From Nesterenkonia alba DSM 19423 (GTDB lineage: Bacteria; Actinomycetota; Actinomycetes; Actinomycetales; Micrococcaceae), in contig NZ_ATXP01000003.1 in NCBI RefSeq assembly GCF_000421745.1, forward strand, positions 1 to 64,000: a stretch of DNA of 64,000 bases, in the 5' to 3' direction. The translations under genes and the position numbers were made by a program. Below the pieces are notes generated by a model that was not told where the DNA came from, ran no database searches, and saw nothing but the letters and a program-made list of their open reading frames with translations. Positions 38,059-46,214 of this stretch are shown here, piece by piece. Position 1 is the stretch's first letter. The number at the start of each line of letters is the position of its first letter.

Positions 38059-39933
38059 TTAACCGCGGGAGGAGTCGTCTCCCTCTGTGGGTTCAGCGGT
38101 GGTCGGATCGATGACCGGCTGCTCGCCCGTGCGGATCCGGTATTCCTGAACCACCTCGGGTTGCTCGGCATGGTCCACATCCGGAGCGTTCTCCGGCTGG
38201 GTACCTTCGGCGTAGTCCGGGGCGACGACGGCCTCGACCAGTTCTGGGTCGTCTTCTTCCATCCGACGCTGGTACTCCTCCGGCGGCAAGGTCTGCAGCC
38301 ACCGTCGCGAGGGGAGGTGGCCCAGTTCGCCGGCGTCTTCTCGGAAGGCCCGGTGGAGGCTGTACATCATGAAGAACGCCAGGACGAAGAACGGCAGCCC
38401 GAACACGAGTGCGACTTCACGGAGCACCTCAACCCCGCCTTCGCCGGTGAAGACCAGCAGCACCGCGGCCACCACACCGATGTAAATCGCCCAGATGGCT
38501 CGCTGGTGCGGGGCGGTGCGACCCTTGGGCCGGCCTTCCCCGTCGTAGCCGTTACACATGTCATCAAGCACCAGGGAGGCGGAGTCCAAAGAGGTGATGA
38601 AGTAAACACCGACCAGCATGATCGCCACCGCACTGGTCAGCGTGGCCCACGGGTAGTGCTCCAGCAGGGCGAACATCGAGGTCTCGGCACCCTCTTCGAG
38701 TACCTGATCCACGACTCCACCGTCACCGAAGAGCTCAATGTCGAACAGCGCGGTCGCCCAGGTGCCAAACCACAAGATGGTGAACATCGTCGGCAGAGCC
38801 AGCACCCCGGTGACGAACTGCCGAACCGTACGGCCCCGGGAAATACGGGCAATGAAGATCCCGACGAACGGGGCCCAGGAAATCGTCCAGCCCCAGTAGA
38901 AGATCGTCCAGTCCTGTTGCCAGCCCGTGTCGCCGAAGGTGTCGTTCCACAGTGCGACCTCCGGCAGGATCGACACGTAGGTGCCGGCGGACTCCACCAT
39001 GCCGCGCAGCAGGAAGATCGTCGGGCCGGTGAGCAGGACAAAGAGCAGCAGCAGAACGCTGACGCCGATGTTGAAGTTCGACAGCACCTTAATGCCCCGG
39101 TCGATACCCAGCACAGCGGAGATCGTGGCGACGATGGTCACCACTGCGATGATGACCAGCCGACCCCAATCAGCTTCGGTGAACTCGAAGCGGGCGGCGA
39201 GCCCAGCGTGGATCTGGGTGGTCCCCAGCCCGATGGACATCGCGATACCGAAGATCGTTCCCACGATGGCGAAGATATCGATGGCCTTACCGATGGGGCC
39301 GTGGATCCCATCACCCAGGATCGGCTGGAAGAGGGATGAGACCCGCGGGGGCAGGTTCCGTTTGTAGATGAAGTAGGCGAAGGCCAGTCCCGGAAGGGTG
39401 AAGATCGTCCAGGTGTGCAGCCCGAAGTGGTACAGAGTGAAGCCCACGGCGTCCCGGGCGGCCTGTTCGGTTCCGCCCTCAATGCCCAGTTCGGCCCCGC
39501 GTGGCGGTTCGGCGAAGTGGAACGCGGGCTCGGCAACGGCCCAGAACATCAGGATGGTCCCGATCCCTGCAGCGAAGAGCATCCCGAACCAGGCCATATC
39601 GGAGTGACGGGGTGACTCCTCATCCCCGCCGAGCTTCAGTCGACCGAACCGGCTGATCGCTACATACACCAGGAAAAGCAGGAAGACGGTGACGCCGAGG
39701 ATGAAGAACCAGCCGAAATGCTCGAAGATCCACCCGGCGGCAGCACTCCAGAAGTCGGCCATCCCATAGCCGACCTCATCGTAGGGCACGTAGTCCTCAC
39801 TGTCGGGATCACGATCTGAGGCGCCGGGGATCACCAGCGTGACCGCCACGAACACCAGCACGAACGTAGAGGAGGCGAAGAAGAGCAGCGGATTGGTCCG
39901 CAGCTTCAGGGTGTCGTGGAGTTTCTCCAGCAT
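38059..39933 (-). CDS. BCCT family transporter (betaine/carnitine/choline type)
   Basis: 624 residues with twelve predicted transmembrane helices. The BCCT signature runs through IFYWGWTISWAPFVGIFIARIS in TM8, with GIATLIMFWAVAEPAFHF-like tryptophans in the TM4 region (seen as GTILMFWAVAEP) and GxG motif region IAMSIGLGTTQIHAGL. BCCT proteins are sodium- or proton-coupled importers of betaine, ectoine, choline or carnitine, often for osmoprotection. The C-terminal tail of about 90 residues is hydrophilic and acidic, unlike the basic osmosensing tail of BetP, so osmotic gating is not supported. It is a lone gene between coaE and rpsA. Confidence 0.93.
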   Translation of the reverse strand: MLEKLHDTLKLRTNPLLFFASSTFVLVFVAVTLVIPGASDRDPDSEDYVPYDEVGYGMADFWSAAAGWIFEHFGWFFILGVTVFLLFLVYVAISRFGRLKLGGDEESPRHSDMAWFGMLFAAGIGTILMFWAVAEPAFHFAEPPRGAELGIEGGTEQAARDAVGFTLYHFGLHTWTIFTLPGLAFAYFIYKRNLPPRVSSLFQPILGDGIHGPIGKAIDIFAIVGTIFGIAMSIGLGTTQIHAGLAARFEFTEADWGRLVIIAVVTIVATISAVLGIDRGIKVLSNFNIGVSVLLLLFVLLTGPTIFLLRGMVESAGTYVSILPEVALWNDTFGDTGWQQDWTIFYWGWTISWAPFVGIFIARISRGRTVRQFVTGVLALPTMFTILWFGTWATALFDIELFGDGGVVDQVLEEGAETSMFALLEHYPWATLTSAVAIMLVGVYFITSLDSASLVLDDMCNGYDGEGRPKGRTAPHQRAIWAIYIGVVAAVLLVFTGEGGVEVLREVALVFGLPFFVLAFFMMYSLHRAFREDAGELGHLPSRRWLQTLPPEEYQRRMEEDDPELVEAVVAPDYAEGTQPENAPDVDHAEQPEVVQEYRIRTGEQPVIDPTTAEPTEGDDSSRG

Positions 39934-40013
39934 GTATCCCTTTCCGGAATTGTGCGCAACATCACCTAGTCTTCTAGCGATCCACTACCGTACGCGGCGG
40001 GACCCCCGAGCAC

Positions 40014-40055
40014 AACAAAGGCCGCCAGATCCCTAGGGACCTGACGGCCTTTGTT
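40014..40055 (-). terminator. Strong intrinsic terminator after rpsA
   Basis: AACAAAGGCCG (40014-40024) and CGGCCTTTGTT (40045-40055) are perfect complements, with an inner palindrome CAG-TCCCTAGGGA-CTG as loop. On the minus strand the stem ends in CCTTTGTTGTG. It lies 33 bp after the rpsA stop and before the BCCT gene. Confidence 0.9.
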
Positions 40056-40087
40056 CAGCTAGCGCTCAGCTAAGTGTCACGGATGAC

Positions 40088-41593
40088 TCACTTACCGGTG
40101 AGCTTCTCCCGCAGTGCGGCCAGCGCCTCATCGGAGGCCAGCGTGCCGGCATCCTCGGTCTCAGCCTGGTCGGAGGAGTAGCTCTGCGGAGCAGGCTCGC
40201 CCGCCGGGGTGCTGCTACGGGCGGTGTTGCCACCCACAGTGGCTTCGGCGGCTGCTTCGGCGTCGGCCTCGATGGCCTTGCGGACCTGTTCCTTGTGCCG
40301 CTCGAAACGCTCCGCGGCAGCAGCGTACTGGGCTTCCCAGGCTGCCCGCTGCTCCTCGTAGCCTTCCATCCACTCGTTGGTCTCCGGATCGAAGCCTTCG
40401 GGGTACTTGTAGTTGCCCTCTTCGTCGTACTCGGCGTCCATCCCGTAGAGCGCAGGGTCGAACTCCTCGGCGTCGGGGTCCACGCCCTCGTTGGCCTGCT
40501 TGAGGCTCAGCGAGATACGCCGACGCTCCAGGTCGATGTCGATGACCTTGACGAAGACCTCGTCCCCCACGGAGACAACCTGCTCGGCGAGGTCCACGTG
40601 GCGCACGGCGAGTTCGGAAATGTGCACCAGACCCTCGATGCCGTCCTCGACGCGGACGAATGCACCGAAGGGCACCAGTTTGGTGACCTTGCCCGGCACG
40701 ATCTGCCCCAGCGCGTGGGTCCGGGCGAAGGTCTGCCACGGGTCTTCCTGGGTGGCCTTCAGAGACAGTGAGACGCGCTCGCGGTCCATGTCGACTTCGA
40801 GCACCTCCACGGTGACTTCCTGGCCGACTTCGACCACCTCGCTCGGGTGGTCAATGTGCTTCCAGGACAGCTCGGAGACGTGCACCAGACCATCGACACC
40901 GCCGAGATCCACGAAGGCACCGAAGTTGACGATGGAGGAGACCACGCCAGTGCGGACCTGTCCGCGCTCGAGCTTGTTGAGGAAGTCGCTGCGGACCTCG
41001 GACTGGGTCTGCTCCAGCCAGGCACGCCGGGAGAGGACCACGTTGTTGCGGTTTTTGTCCAGCTCGATGATCTTGGCCTCGAGCTCCTGACCGATGTAGG
41101 GAGCCAGGTCGCGCACACGGCGCATCTCCACCAGGGAGGCGGGCAGGAAGCCGCGCAGGCCGATGTCGAGGATGAGACCACCCTTGACCACCTCGATGAC
41201 GGTGCCGGTGACCACACCATCCTCGTCCTTGATGCGTTCGATGTCGCCCCAGGCACGCTCGTACTGGGCCCGCTTCTTGGACAGAACCAGACGGCCTTCT
41301 TTGTCCTCCTTCTGGAGGACAAGGGCCTCGATGCGGTCGCCGACGGCGACAACCTCGTCCGGGTCAACATCGTGCTTGATGGACAGCTCACGCGAGGGGA
41401 TGACGCCTTCGGTCTTGTAGCCGATGTCCAGCAGGACCTCGTCGCGGTCGACCTTGACGATGGTTCCCTCAACCATGTCGCCGTCGTCGAAGTACTTCAT
41501 CGTCTCATCGACGGCTGCGAGGAACTCTTCTTCAGTTCCGATGTCGTTGACGGCGACCTGAGGGGCACCGGGTGCTGTTGCAGTGGTGGTCAT
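40088..41593 (-). CDS. rpsA: 30S ribosomal protein S1
   Basis: 501 residues from ATG 41593. Four S1 RNA-binding repeats are visible at about 36-105, 123-190, 208-276 and 293-362 (for example VEGTIVKVDRDEVLLDIGYK and VNFGAFVDLGGVDGLVHVSELSW). The E. coli protein has six repeats; four is the actinobacterial form. The tail (about 365-501) is acidic and tyrosine-rich, then low-complexity. The start follows a leader of about 190 nt with its own promoter. S1 helps bind mRNAs with leaders; its dependence on leaders is of interest given the many leaderless starts here. Confidence 0.97.
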   Translation of the reverse strand: MTTTATAPGAPQVAVNDIGTEEEFLAAVDETMKYFDDGDMVEGTIVKVDRDEVLLDIGYKTEGVIPSRELSIKHDVDPDEVVAVGDRIEALVLQKEDKEGRLVLSKKRAQYERAWGDIERIKDEDGVVTGTVIEVVKGGLILDIGLRGFLPASLVEMRRVRDLAPYIGQELEAKIIELDKNRNNVVLSRRAWLEQTQSEVRSDFLNKLERGQVRTGVVSSIVNFGAFVDLGGVDGLVHVSELSWKHIDHPSEVVEVGQEVTVEVLEVDMDRERVSLSLKATQEDPWQTFARTHALGQIVPGKVTKLVPFGAFVRVEDGIEGLVHISELAVRHVDLAEQVVSVGDEVFVKVIDIDLERRRISLSLKQANEGVDPDAEEFDPALYGMDAEYDEEGNYKYPEGFDPETNEWMEGYEEQRAAWEAQYAAAAERFERHKEQVRKAIEADAEAAAEATVGGNTARSSTPAGEPAPQSYSSDQAETEDAGTLASDEALAALREKLTGK

Positions 41594-41787
41594 GTAGTAG
41601 GGATTCCTATAGGGATTGTTCGGTTGGGTCAGTGCACGTGTTGATTCCCTGCACTGAGCGGCGGACAGTGTCAACAGCGCTGGAGCGCACGCGAACCGAT
41701 CGCGGGCAGTCGAGCGGGATCTGTATCAGCAGTCAGATTCGACGCCGAAACGCCGAAACCAGCTCTGTGCGCAGAACGCGCCCGGTC

Positions 41788-41817
41788 AGTCTATACGCAG
41801 GCGGCAACCGGCATCAA
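41788..41817 (-). promoter_or_regulatory. Probable rpsA promoter
   Basis: On the minus strand TTGATG (41817-41812) and TATAGACT (41795-41788), spaced 16 bp to TATAGA or 18 bp to TAGACT. It predicts an rpsA leader of about 190 nt with space for regulation. Confidence 0.55.
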
Positions 41818-41832
41818 CCGTGACGCGTACAT

Positions 41833-43218
41833 TTAGAAATGCGTCGCGCAGAACGGGCGATCCTTCAGGTCAACGGTGGCCGAGAGCGCAGCCCAATCGA
41901 GGTCCTCACCGGCAGTGATCCGCCCGGCATCCCGCAGAGTCAGGACAGAGACATCTCCTAAGTAAAGCGAACCAAGAGACTCGATATCCAGACTGATGTG
42001 CTGCGGCGTCGTCGGGCTCTGGCTACTGCTCACCTGCGCCACACCTGCGGAGACGGAGACGGTGAACACCCCGGAGGCGATGCCCATCGGGTCGGTGAGG
42101 CTGAGACTGAATTCCCCGTCGGTCCCCCACTGGCGGGATTGCAGGGCAGTCACTGGGTTCAGGACGCGGATCCACAGCACGTCCTTGATCCGAGTGACCC
42201 GCCAACTGCGCGGGTTCCGCGCTGCCCAGGGGGCGGGGTCCTCCACCGCGGTGGTGGCCCGAACCTGGTCGGCGAGATCGAGACTAGCCAGGTAGCGCCA
42301 CAGCTCCCGGTGACTGGTCTCATCGACGGCGAGCAGGTCGCGGACCTCCACCCGGGTGGGCTCGGTCTCCCACCCGGCATGGGTCCACCACACGATGCCA
42401 CCGATACGGCCATCGGCACGGACGTGGATGGCCGCGCGCATGCTGCGGTTCCACGTGGACCACTCCTCGACGTTCAGCCGGGCGGTAGCGAACTCGGTGT
42501 AGACCTGCTGACGATCCACTGATCCCCGGGTACGCCGATGGAATCCCTCCCAGACCTCGGCAATGGCTGCTTCGAGGCGACTGGGGTCGGCGGGGACCAC
42601 TCTGCCCGTGGGCGGGGTGCGTAGCTCGAAACCTCCTGGGCCCCCTGCAGTGTTTACCTCCACGTGAGCTTCCCGCGCGGCCACCCCAAAACCGAAGCGC
42701 CCGTAGATGCCACCTTCCGAGGCGGTCAGCGCTGCCACCGGTGCCCCGTCAGTCACGGCGCGGGCCAGAGCGTGGGTCATCATGTGGCGCAGAATCCCGC
42801 GACGGCGATACGCCGCGTTGACCGTCACTCCGGTGATGAGCCGGGCCGGAAGAAGGTCCACTCCGGTGTTGAGTGTTTTATCGAAATCCGCCCAAGTCGC
42901 CACCGGGTACTCAGCGTGAAAACCGTAGTGCTCACGGACCCTCTCCACAGCGGGCTCGTCAGCTACGGGGTAGACCCCGTAGCAGTACGGGCCATGGCTG
43001 AAGTACGCCTGATAGACCCGGGAGAGCTGCTCATCGGAGAGGTAGGGCTGGTAGAAACCCTGCTCCATGGCGCGGGCAAAAGCGGCCGTGGCGGCATCAG
43101 GATTGCCTTCGGCGTCAGCGGCCGGGGTAAAGCCCCGGCCGGTCAGCCCCTCAGCCAATGGGGAAACGTGGGGAGGCTGCGGAGTGAAGGGGTCATCCGG
43201 CGTCGTCGTAGTACTCAC
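41833..43218 (-). CDS. Eis-like GNAT N-acetyltransferase
   Basis: 461 residues. The acetyl-CoA-binding motif is VTVNAAYRRRGILRHMM, followed by ASEGGIYGRFGFGVA, typical of Eis. A second GNAT-like half and an SCP-like C-terminal domain follow, and the chain ends CATHF with a terminal phenylalanine whose carboxylate serves as base in Eis enzymes. Mycobacterial Eis acetylates aminoglycosides at several amines and also host and peptide lysines. Substrate here is not known. GTG 43218 has TAGGGT 6 nt upstream, suggesting a leaderless message. It is a single gene between rpsA and polA. Confidence 0.88.
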   Translation of the reverse strand: MSTTTTPDDPFTPQPPHVSPLAEGLTGRGFTPAADAEGNPDAATAAFARAMEQGFYQPYLSDEQLSRVYQAYFSHGPYCYGVYPVADEPAVERVREHYGFHAEYPVATWADFDKTLNTGVDLLPARLITGVTVNAAYRRRGILRHMMTHALARAVTDGAPVAALTASEGGIYGRFGFGVAAREAHVEVNTAGGPGGFELRTPPTGRVVPADPSRLEAAIAEVWEGFHRRTRGSVDRQQVYTEFATARLNVEEWSTWNRSMRAAIHVRADGRIGGIVWWTHAGWETEPTRVEVRDLLAVDETSHRELWRYLASLDLADQVRATTAVEDPAPWAARNPRSWRVTRIKDVLWIRVLNPVTALQSRQWGTDGEFSLSLTDPMGIASGVFTVSVSAGVAQVSSSQSPTTPQHISLDIESLGSLYLGDVSVLTLRDAGRITAGEDLDWAALSATVDLKDRPFCATHF

Positions 43219-43224
43219 CGGATT

Positions 43225-43230
43225 ACCCTA
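43225..43230 (-). promoter_or_regulatory. -10 box for the Eis-like gene, leaderless
   Basis: TAGGGT on the minus strand ends 6 nt before GTG 43218. The gap to polA is only 39 bp, so the promoter must be this close. Confidence 0.4.
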
Positions 43231-43257
43231 TCGGAGGCTGTCTCCGGCACCGGCGCC

Positions 43258-46074
43258 TCAGTGGGCCGCCGCGTGCCAGGAGTGGCCCACACCAACGTGC
43301 ACATCCAGTGGAACGCTGAGTTCAGCGGCCGAGCCCATCTTCTCAATGAGCAGCTGCTCGACCTGCTCCCGCTCCCCCGGTGCGACTTCGAGGACGAGCT
43401 CATCGTGGACCTGCAACAACACTCGGGACCTCAGCTGGGCCTGGGTGAGTGCCGCATCGACGTCGATCATGGCGCGTTTGATGATGTCAGCGGCGGAGCC
43501 CTGAATGGGCGCATTCAGCGCGGCCCGCTCAGCCATCTGGCGCAGCTGGCGGTTATCGCTGGTCAGATCCGGAAGGTAGCGACGTCGCCCGTAGATGGTG
43601 GAGGTGTAGCCGTCCTTCTTCGCCTGGGCGACGACGTCACGCAGGTAATCACGGACCGCGCCGAAACGTTCAAAGTACTCATTCATCAGCTCCCGGGCCT
43701 CATCGACACCGATACCCAGCTGCTTAGACAGTCCGAAGCTGCTCAACCCGTAGACCAGTCCGTAACTCATCGCCTTGATCTTGGAACGCTGTTCGGCAGT
43801 CACTTCATCGGTCCCCACGCCGAAAACACGGGATCCCACGAAGTTGTGCAGATCCTCCCCCGCGTTGAAGGCTTCGATAAGGGCCGCGTCTGCGGACAGG
43901 TGCGCCATGATGCGCATTTCGATCTGGGAGTAGTCGGCGGTCAGCAGGGTCTCATACCCATCTCCGACGACGAAGGCATCCCGGATCTTCCGGCCGGATT
44001 CAGTGCGCACCGGGATGTTCTGCAGGTTCGGATGCAAGCTGGACAGCCGTCCGGTGGCGGCCACGGTCTGCATGTAGGTGGTGTGGATGCGCCCGTCGTC
44101 ACCGATCGCTTCGATGAGCCCGGTGACAGTCTGCCGCAGTTTGGACGCGTCACGGTGGTTCATCAGATGTACGAGGAACTCGTGCTGCGTAGCGGCCAAC
44201 AGCGACTGGAGGACTTCGACGTCGGTGGACCAACCGGTCTTGTTCTTCCGGGAATATTCGGTGGGCAGGCCGAGCTCCTCGAAGAGCACCTGCTGGAGCT
44301 GCTTGGGCGATCCGAGGTTGACCTCGTGACCCACCACGGCATAGGCCGCCTCGGCGGACTCAGTGATCGAGCGGGCGAATTCAGCGTCGAGGGCGTCGAG
44401 TTTCTCCCGATCCACCGCGATACCGGCCAGCTCCATCTGCAGCAGAATCTCCGCCAGCGGGATCTCCAGTTCGTAGAGCAGCTGTTCGGCTTTGCGCTCG
44501 ACGAGTTCGGCGTGCAGGGCTGCCGAAAGCGGGTGCAGCAACATCCCGTGGACGGCGGCGCGGTCGAGATCCTCCTGAGTGAGTCCAGCGAGCACCTCCT
44601 GTCCGGTGAACAGGTCCAACTGTCCCCCGGCTTCGGCATCCTGGGTGTGCTGCTCTCCGCCGAGGTAGTCTCCTGGTTCGGTGGAGGCTCCCAGGTACTG
44701 GCTGACGAGATCGGCGAAGGCGTAGTTCCGCCGGTCGGGCTGGATGAGATACCCGGAGATGAGGGTGTCCTCCACGGCACCGCGCAGGCTCAGTCCGCGC
44801 CACGCCAGGCGTTTGCCGCCGTCCTTGTAGTCATGGATGAGCTTAGGCGCCCCGGTGTCGGAGAGCCATTGGGCCAGAGCTCGTTCCAGCTGAGCATCGG
44901 CGTCGAGTAGTCCGATCGCCAGGGCCTCAGCAGGGTTTTCGGGGTCCTCGGAGCTGGGCACGACGACGACGGCGAGGGCTTCGGCGGTGCGTGCGGCTTC
45001 GTCACGCTTGGCTTTAGTGGACAGCGACTCTCCGGACCGGTCCAGGCAGACCGCCACGGCCAGGGGCGCATCGGCGTGCTCAGCGAGGAAGCCTTGGAAC
45101 TGCTCGGCAGTTTCGGCGGTGCGGACCGCAGGCAGCCGGCGGGTGGGCGCGGCACTCTCATCCGCCTCGGGAAACCGTGCGGCGAAGGTCTCGAAGAGCC
45201 TGTCGCGGATCTGGTTGAACTGCAACGCATCGAACAGCGGTTCGACCGCCTGACGGTCCGGCGGTGTCAGCACCGTCTCCTCGAGCGGGACAGGCAGGTC
45301 AAGATCTCGCTTGAGCTGGTTGAGCTTGAGGTTGCGTTCCACATTCTCCACCGAGGCCCGCAGGTTCTCCCCCGCTTTGCCCTTAATGGCATCAGCGTGC
45401 TCGATGACACCACGGGTGGACCCGTACTCGGCGATCCACTTCGCGGCAGTCTTGGGTCCGACTTTCGGCACTCCGGGCAGATTGTCTGCGCTCTCACCGA
45501 CCAGAGCCGCGAGGTCGGGGTATTTCTCCGGCGGGACCAGATACTTCTCTTCCACCCCGGCCGGGTCGAGCCGGAGGGTTTTCATGATCCCGGTGGTGGG
45601 GTAGTCCAGGTGGGTGCGTTCGCTCACCAGTTGGAGGGCATCCCGGTCCCCAGAAACGATGAGCGTGCGCCAACCGGCCTTCTCCGCCTGGGTGACGTAG
45701 GTGGCAACGATGTCATCGGCCTCATACCCTTCCACGGTCACCGCGGGGATGGTCAGCGCCTCAGCGACCTGCTTGATGAGGTCGATCTGCCCTTCGAACT
45801 CCGGGGGGGTCTTGTCCCGTCCACCCTTGTACTCCGCGTAGGACTCGTGGCGGAAAGTCGGGGTGTCGAGGTCGAAGGCGAGGACCACATGGGTGGGCTG
45901 CTCCTCCCGGATGAGTTTGAGCAGCATATTGGTGAAGCCGTGCACCGCATTGGTGTACTGACCCGTCGAGGTCTGGAAGGACTCCACGGGGAGGGCGTAG
46001 AAGGCCCGGAAGGCCATGGAGTGCCCGTCGACGACGAGCAATGTGTTCGCAGTGTCTGTTCCCGGTGATGCCAC
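43258..46074 (-). CDS. polA: DNA polymerase I
   Basis: 938 residues. 5'-3' exonuclease domain at about 10-300 (VDGHSMAFRAFYALP, VEGYEADDIVATYV, VGPKTAAKWIAEYGS), a middle 3'-5' exonuclease-like domain lacking the D-x-E metal ligands (it reads AVAVCLDRSGES), and the polymerase domain (LLTADYSQIEMRIMAHLS, the O-helix region AMSYGLVYGLSSFG and LLQVHDELVLEV). It should lack proofreading, as usual in actinobacteria. It fills gaps in repair and replaces primers, complementing UvrABC here. GTG 46074 has TAAGGT 6 nt upstream, so the message may be leaderless. Confidence 0.97.
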   Translation of the reverse strand: MASPGTDTANTLLVVDGHSMAFRAFYALPVESFQTSTGQYTNAVHGFTNMLLKLIREEQPTHVVLAFDLDTPTFRHESYAEYKGGRDKTPPEFEGQIDLIKQVAEALTIPAVTVEGYEADDIVATYVTQAEKAGWRTLIVSGDRDALQLVSERTHLDYPTTGIMKTLRLDPAGVEEKYLVPPEKYPDLAALVGESADNLPGVPKVGPKTAAKWIAEYGSTRGVIEHADAIKGKAGENLRASVENVERNLKLNQLKRDLDLPVPLEETVLTPPDRQAVEPLFDALQFNQIRDRLFETFAARFPEADESAAPTRRLPAVRTAETAEQFQGFLAEHADAPLAVAVCLDRSGESLSTKAKRDEAARTAEALAVVVVPSSEDPENPAEALAIGLLDADAQLERALAQWLSDTGAPKLIHDYKDGGKRLAWRGLSLRGAVEDTLISGYLIQPDRRNYAFADLVSQYLGASTEPGDYLGGEQHTQDAEAGGQLDLFTGQEVLAGLTQEDLDRAAVHGMLLHPLSAALHAELVERKAEQLLYELEIPLAEILLQMELAGIAVDREKLDALDAEFARSITESAEAAYAVVGHEVNLGSPKQLQQVLFEELGLPTEYSRKNKTGWSTDVEVLQSLLAATQHEFLVHLMNHRDASKLRQTVTGLIEAIGDDGRIHTTYMQTVAATGRLSSLHPNLQNIPVRTESGRKIRDAFVVGDGYETLLTADYSQIEMRIMAHLSADAALIEAFNAGEDLHNFVGSRVFGVGTDEVTAEQRSKIKAMSYGLVYGLSSFGLSKQLGIGVDEARELMNEYFERFGAVRDYLRDVVAQAKKDGYTSTIYGRRRYLPDLTSDNRQLRQMAERAALNAPIQGSAADIIKRAMIDVDAALTQAQLRSRVLLQVHDELVLEVAPGEREQVEQLLIEKMGSAAELSVPLDVHVGVGHSWHAAAH

Positions 46075-46080
46075 ACGGTC

Positions 46081-46086
46081 ACCTTA
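46081..46086 (-). promoter_or_regulatory. -10 box for polA, leaderless
   Basis: TAAGGT on the minus strand ends 6 nt before GTG 46074. The surrounding GGTAAGGTGAC is identical to the element before galU. Confidence 0.4.
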
Positions 46087-46214
46087 CCGGGGGTTTCAGC
46101 CCAGCAGGCGAACTGTCCCGTCCTTATCGGTGGTCGGGGACTCTTAGCTACCCCAATGGGCCTTCGCGGGGTTGCAGGAGGCTCCTTGGTGGGCCACCAC
46201 GCACCGGTCTGCCA

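Noticed and set aside
42664-44910. A 748-codon open frame on the plus strand antisense to the Eis-like gene and polA
   Set aside because: Codon-position GC bias in a high-GC genome keeps antisense frames open. The protein has no recognisable domain, while the minus strand encodes two complete known proteins.
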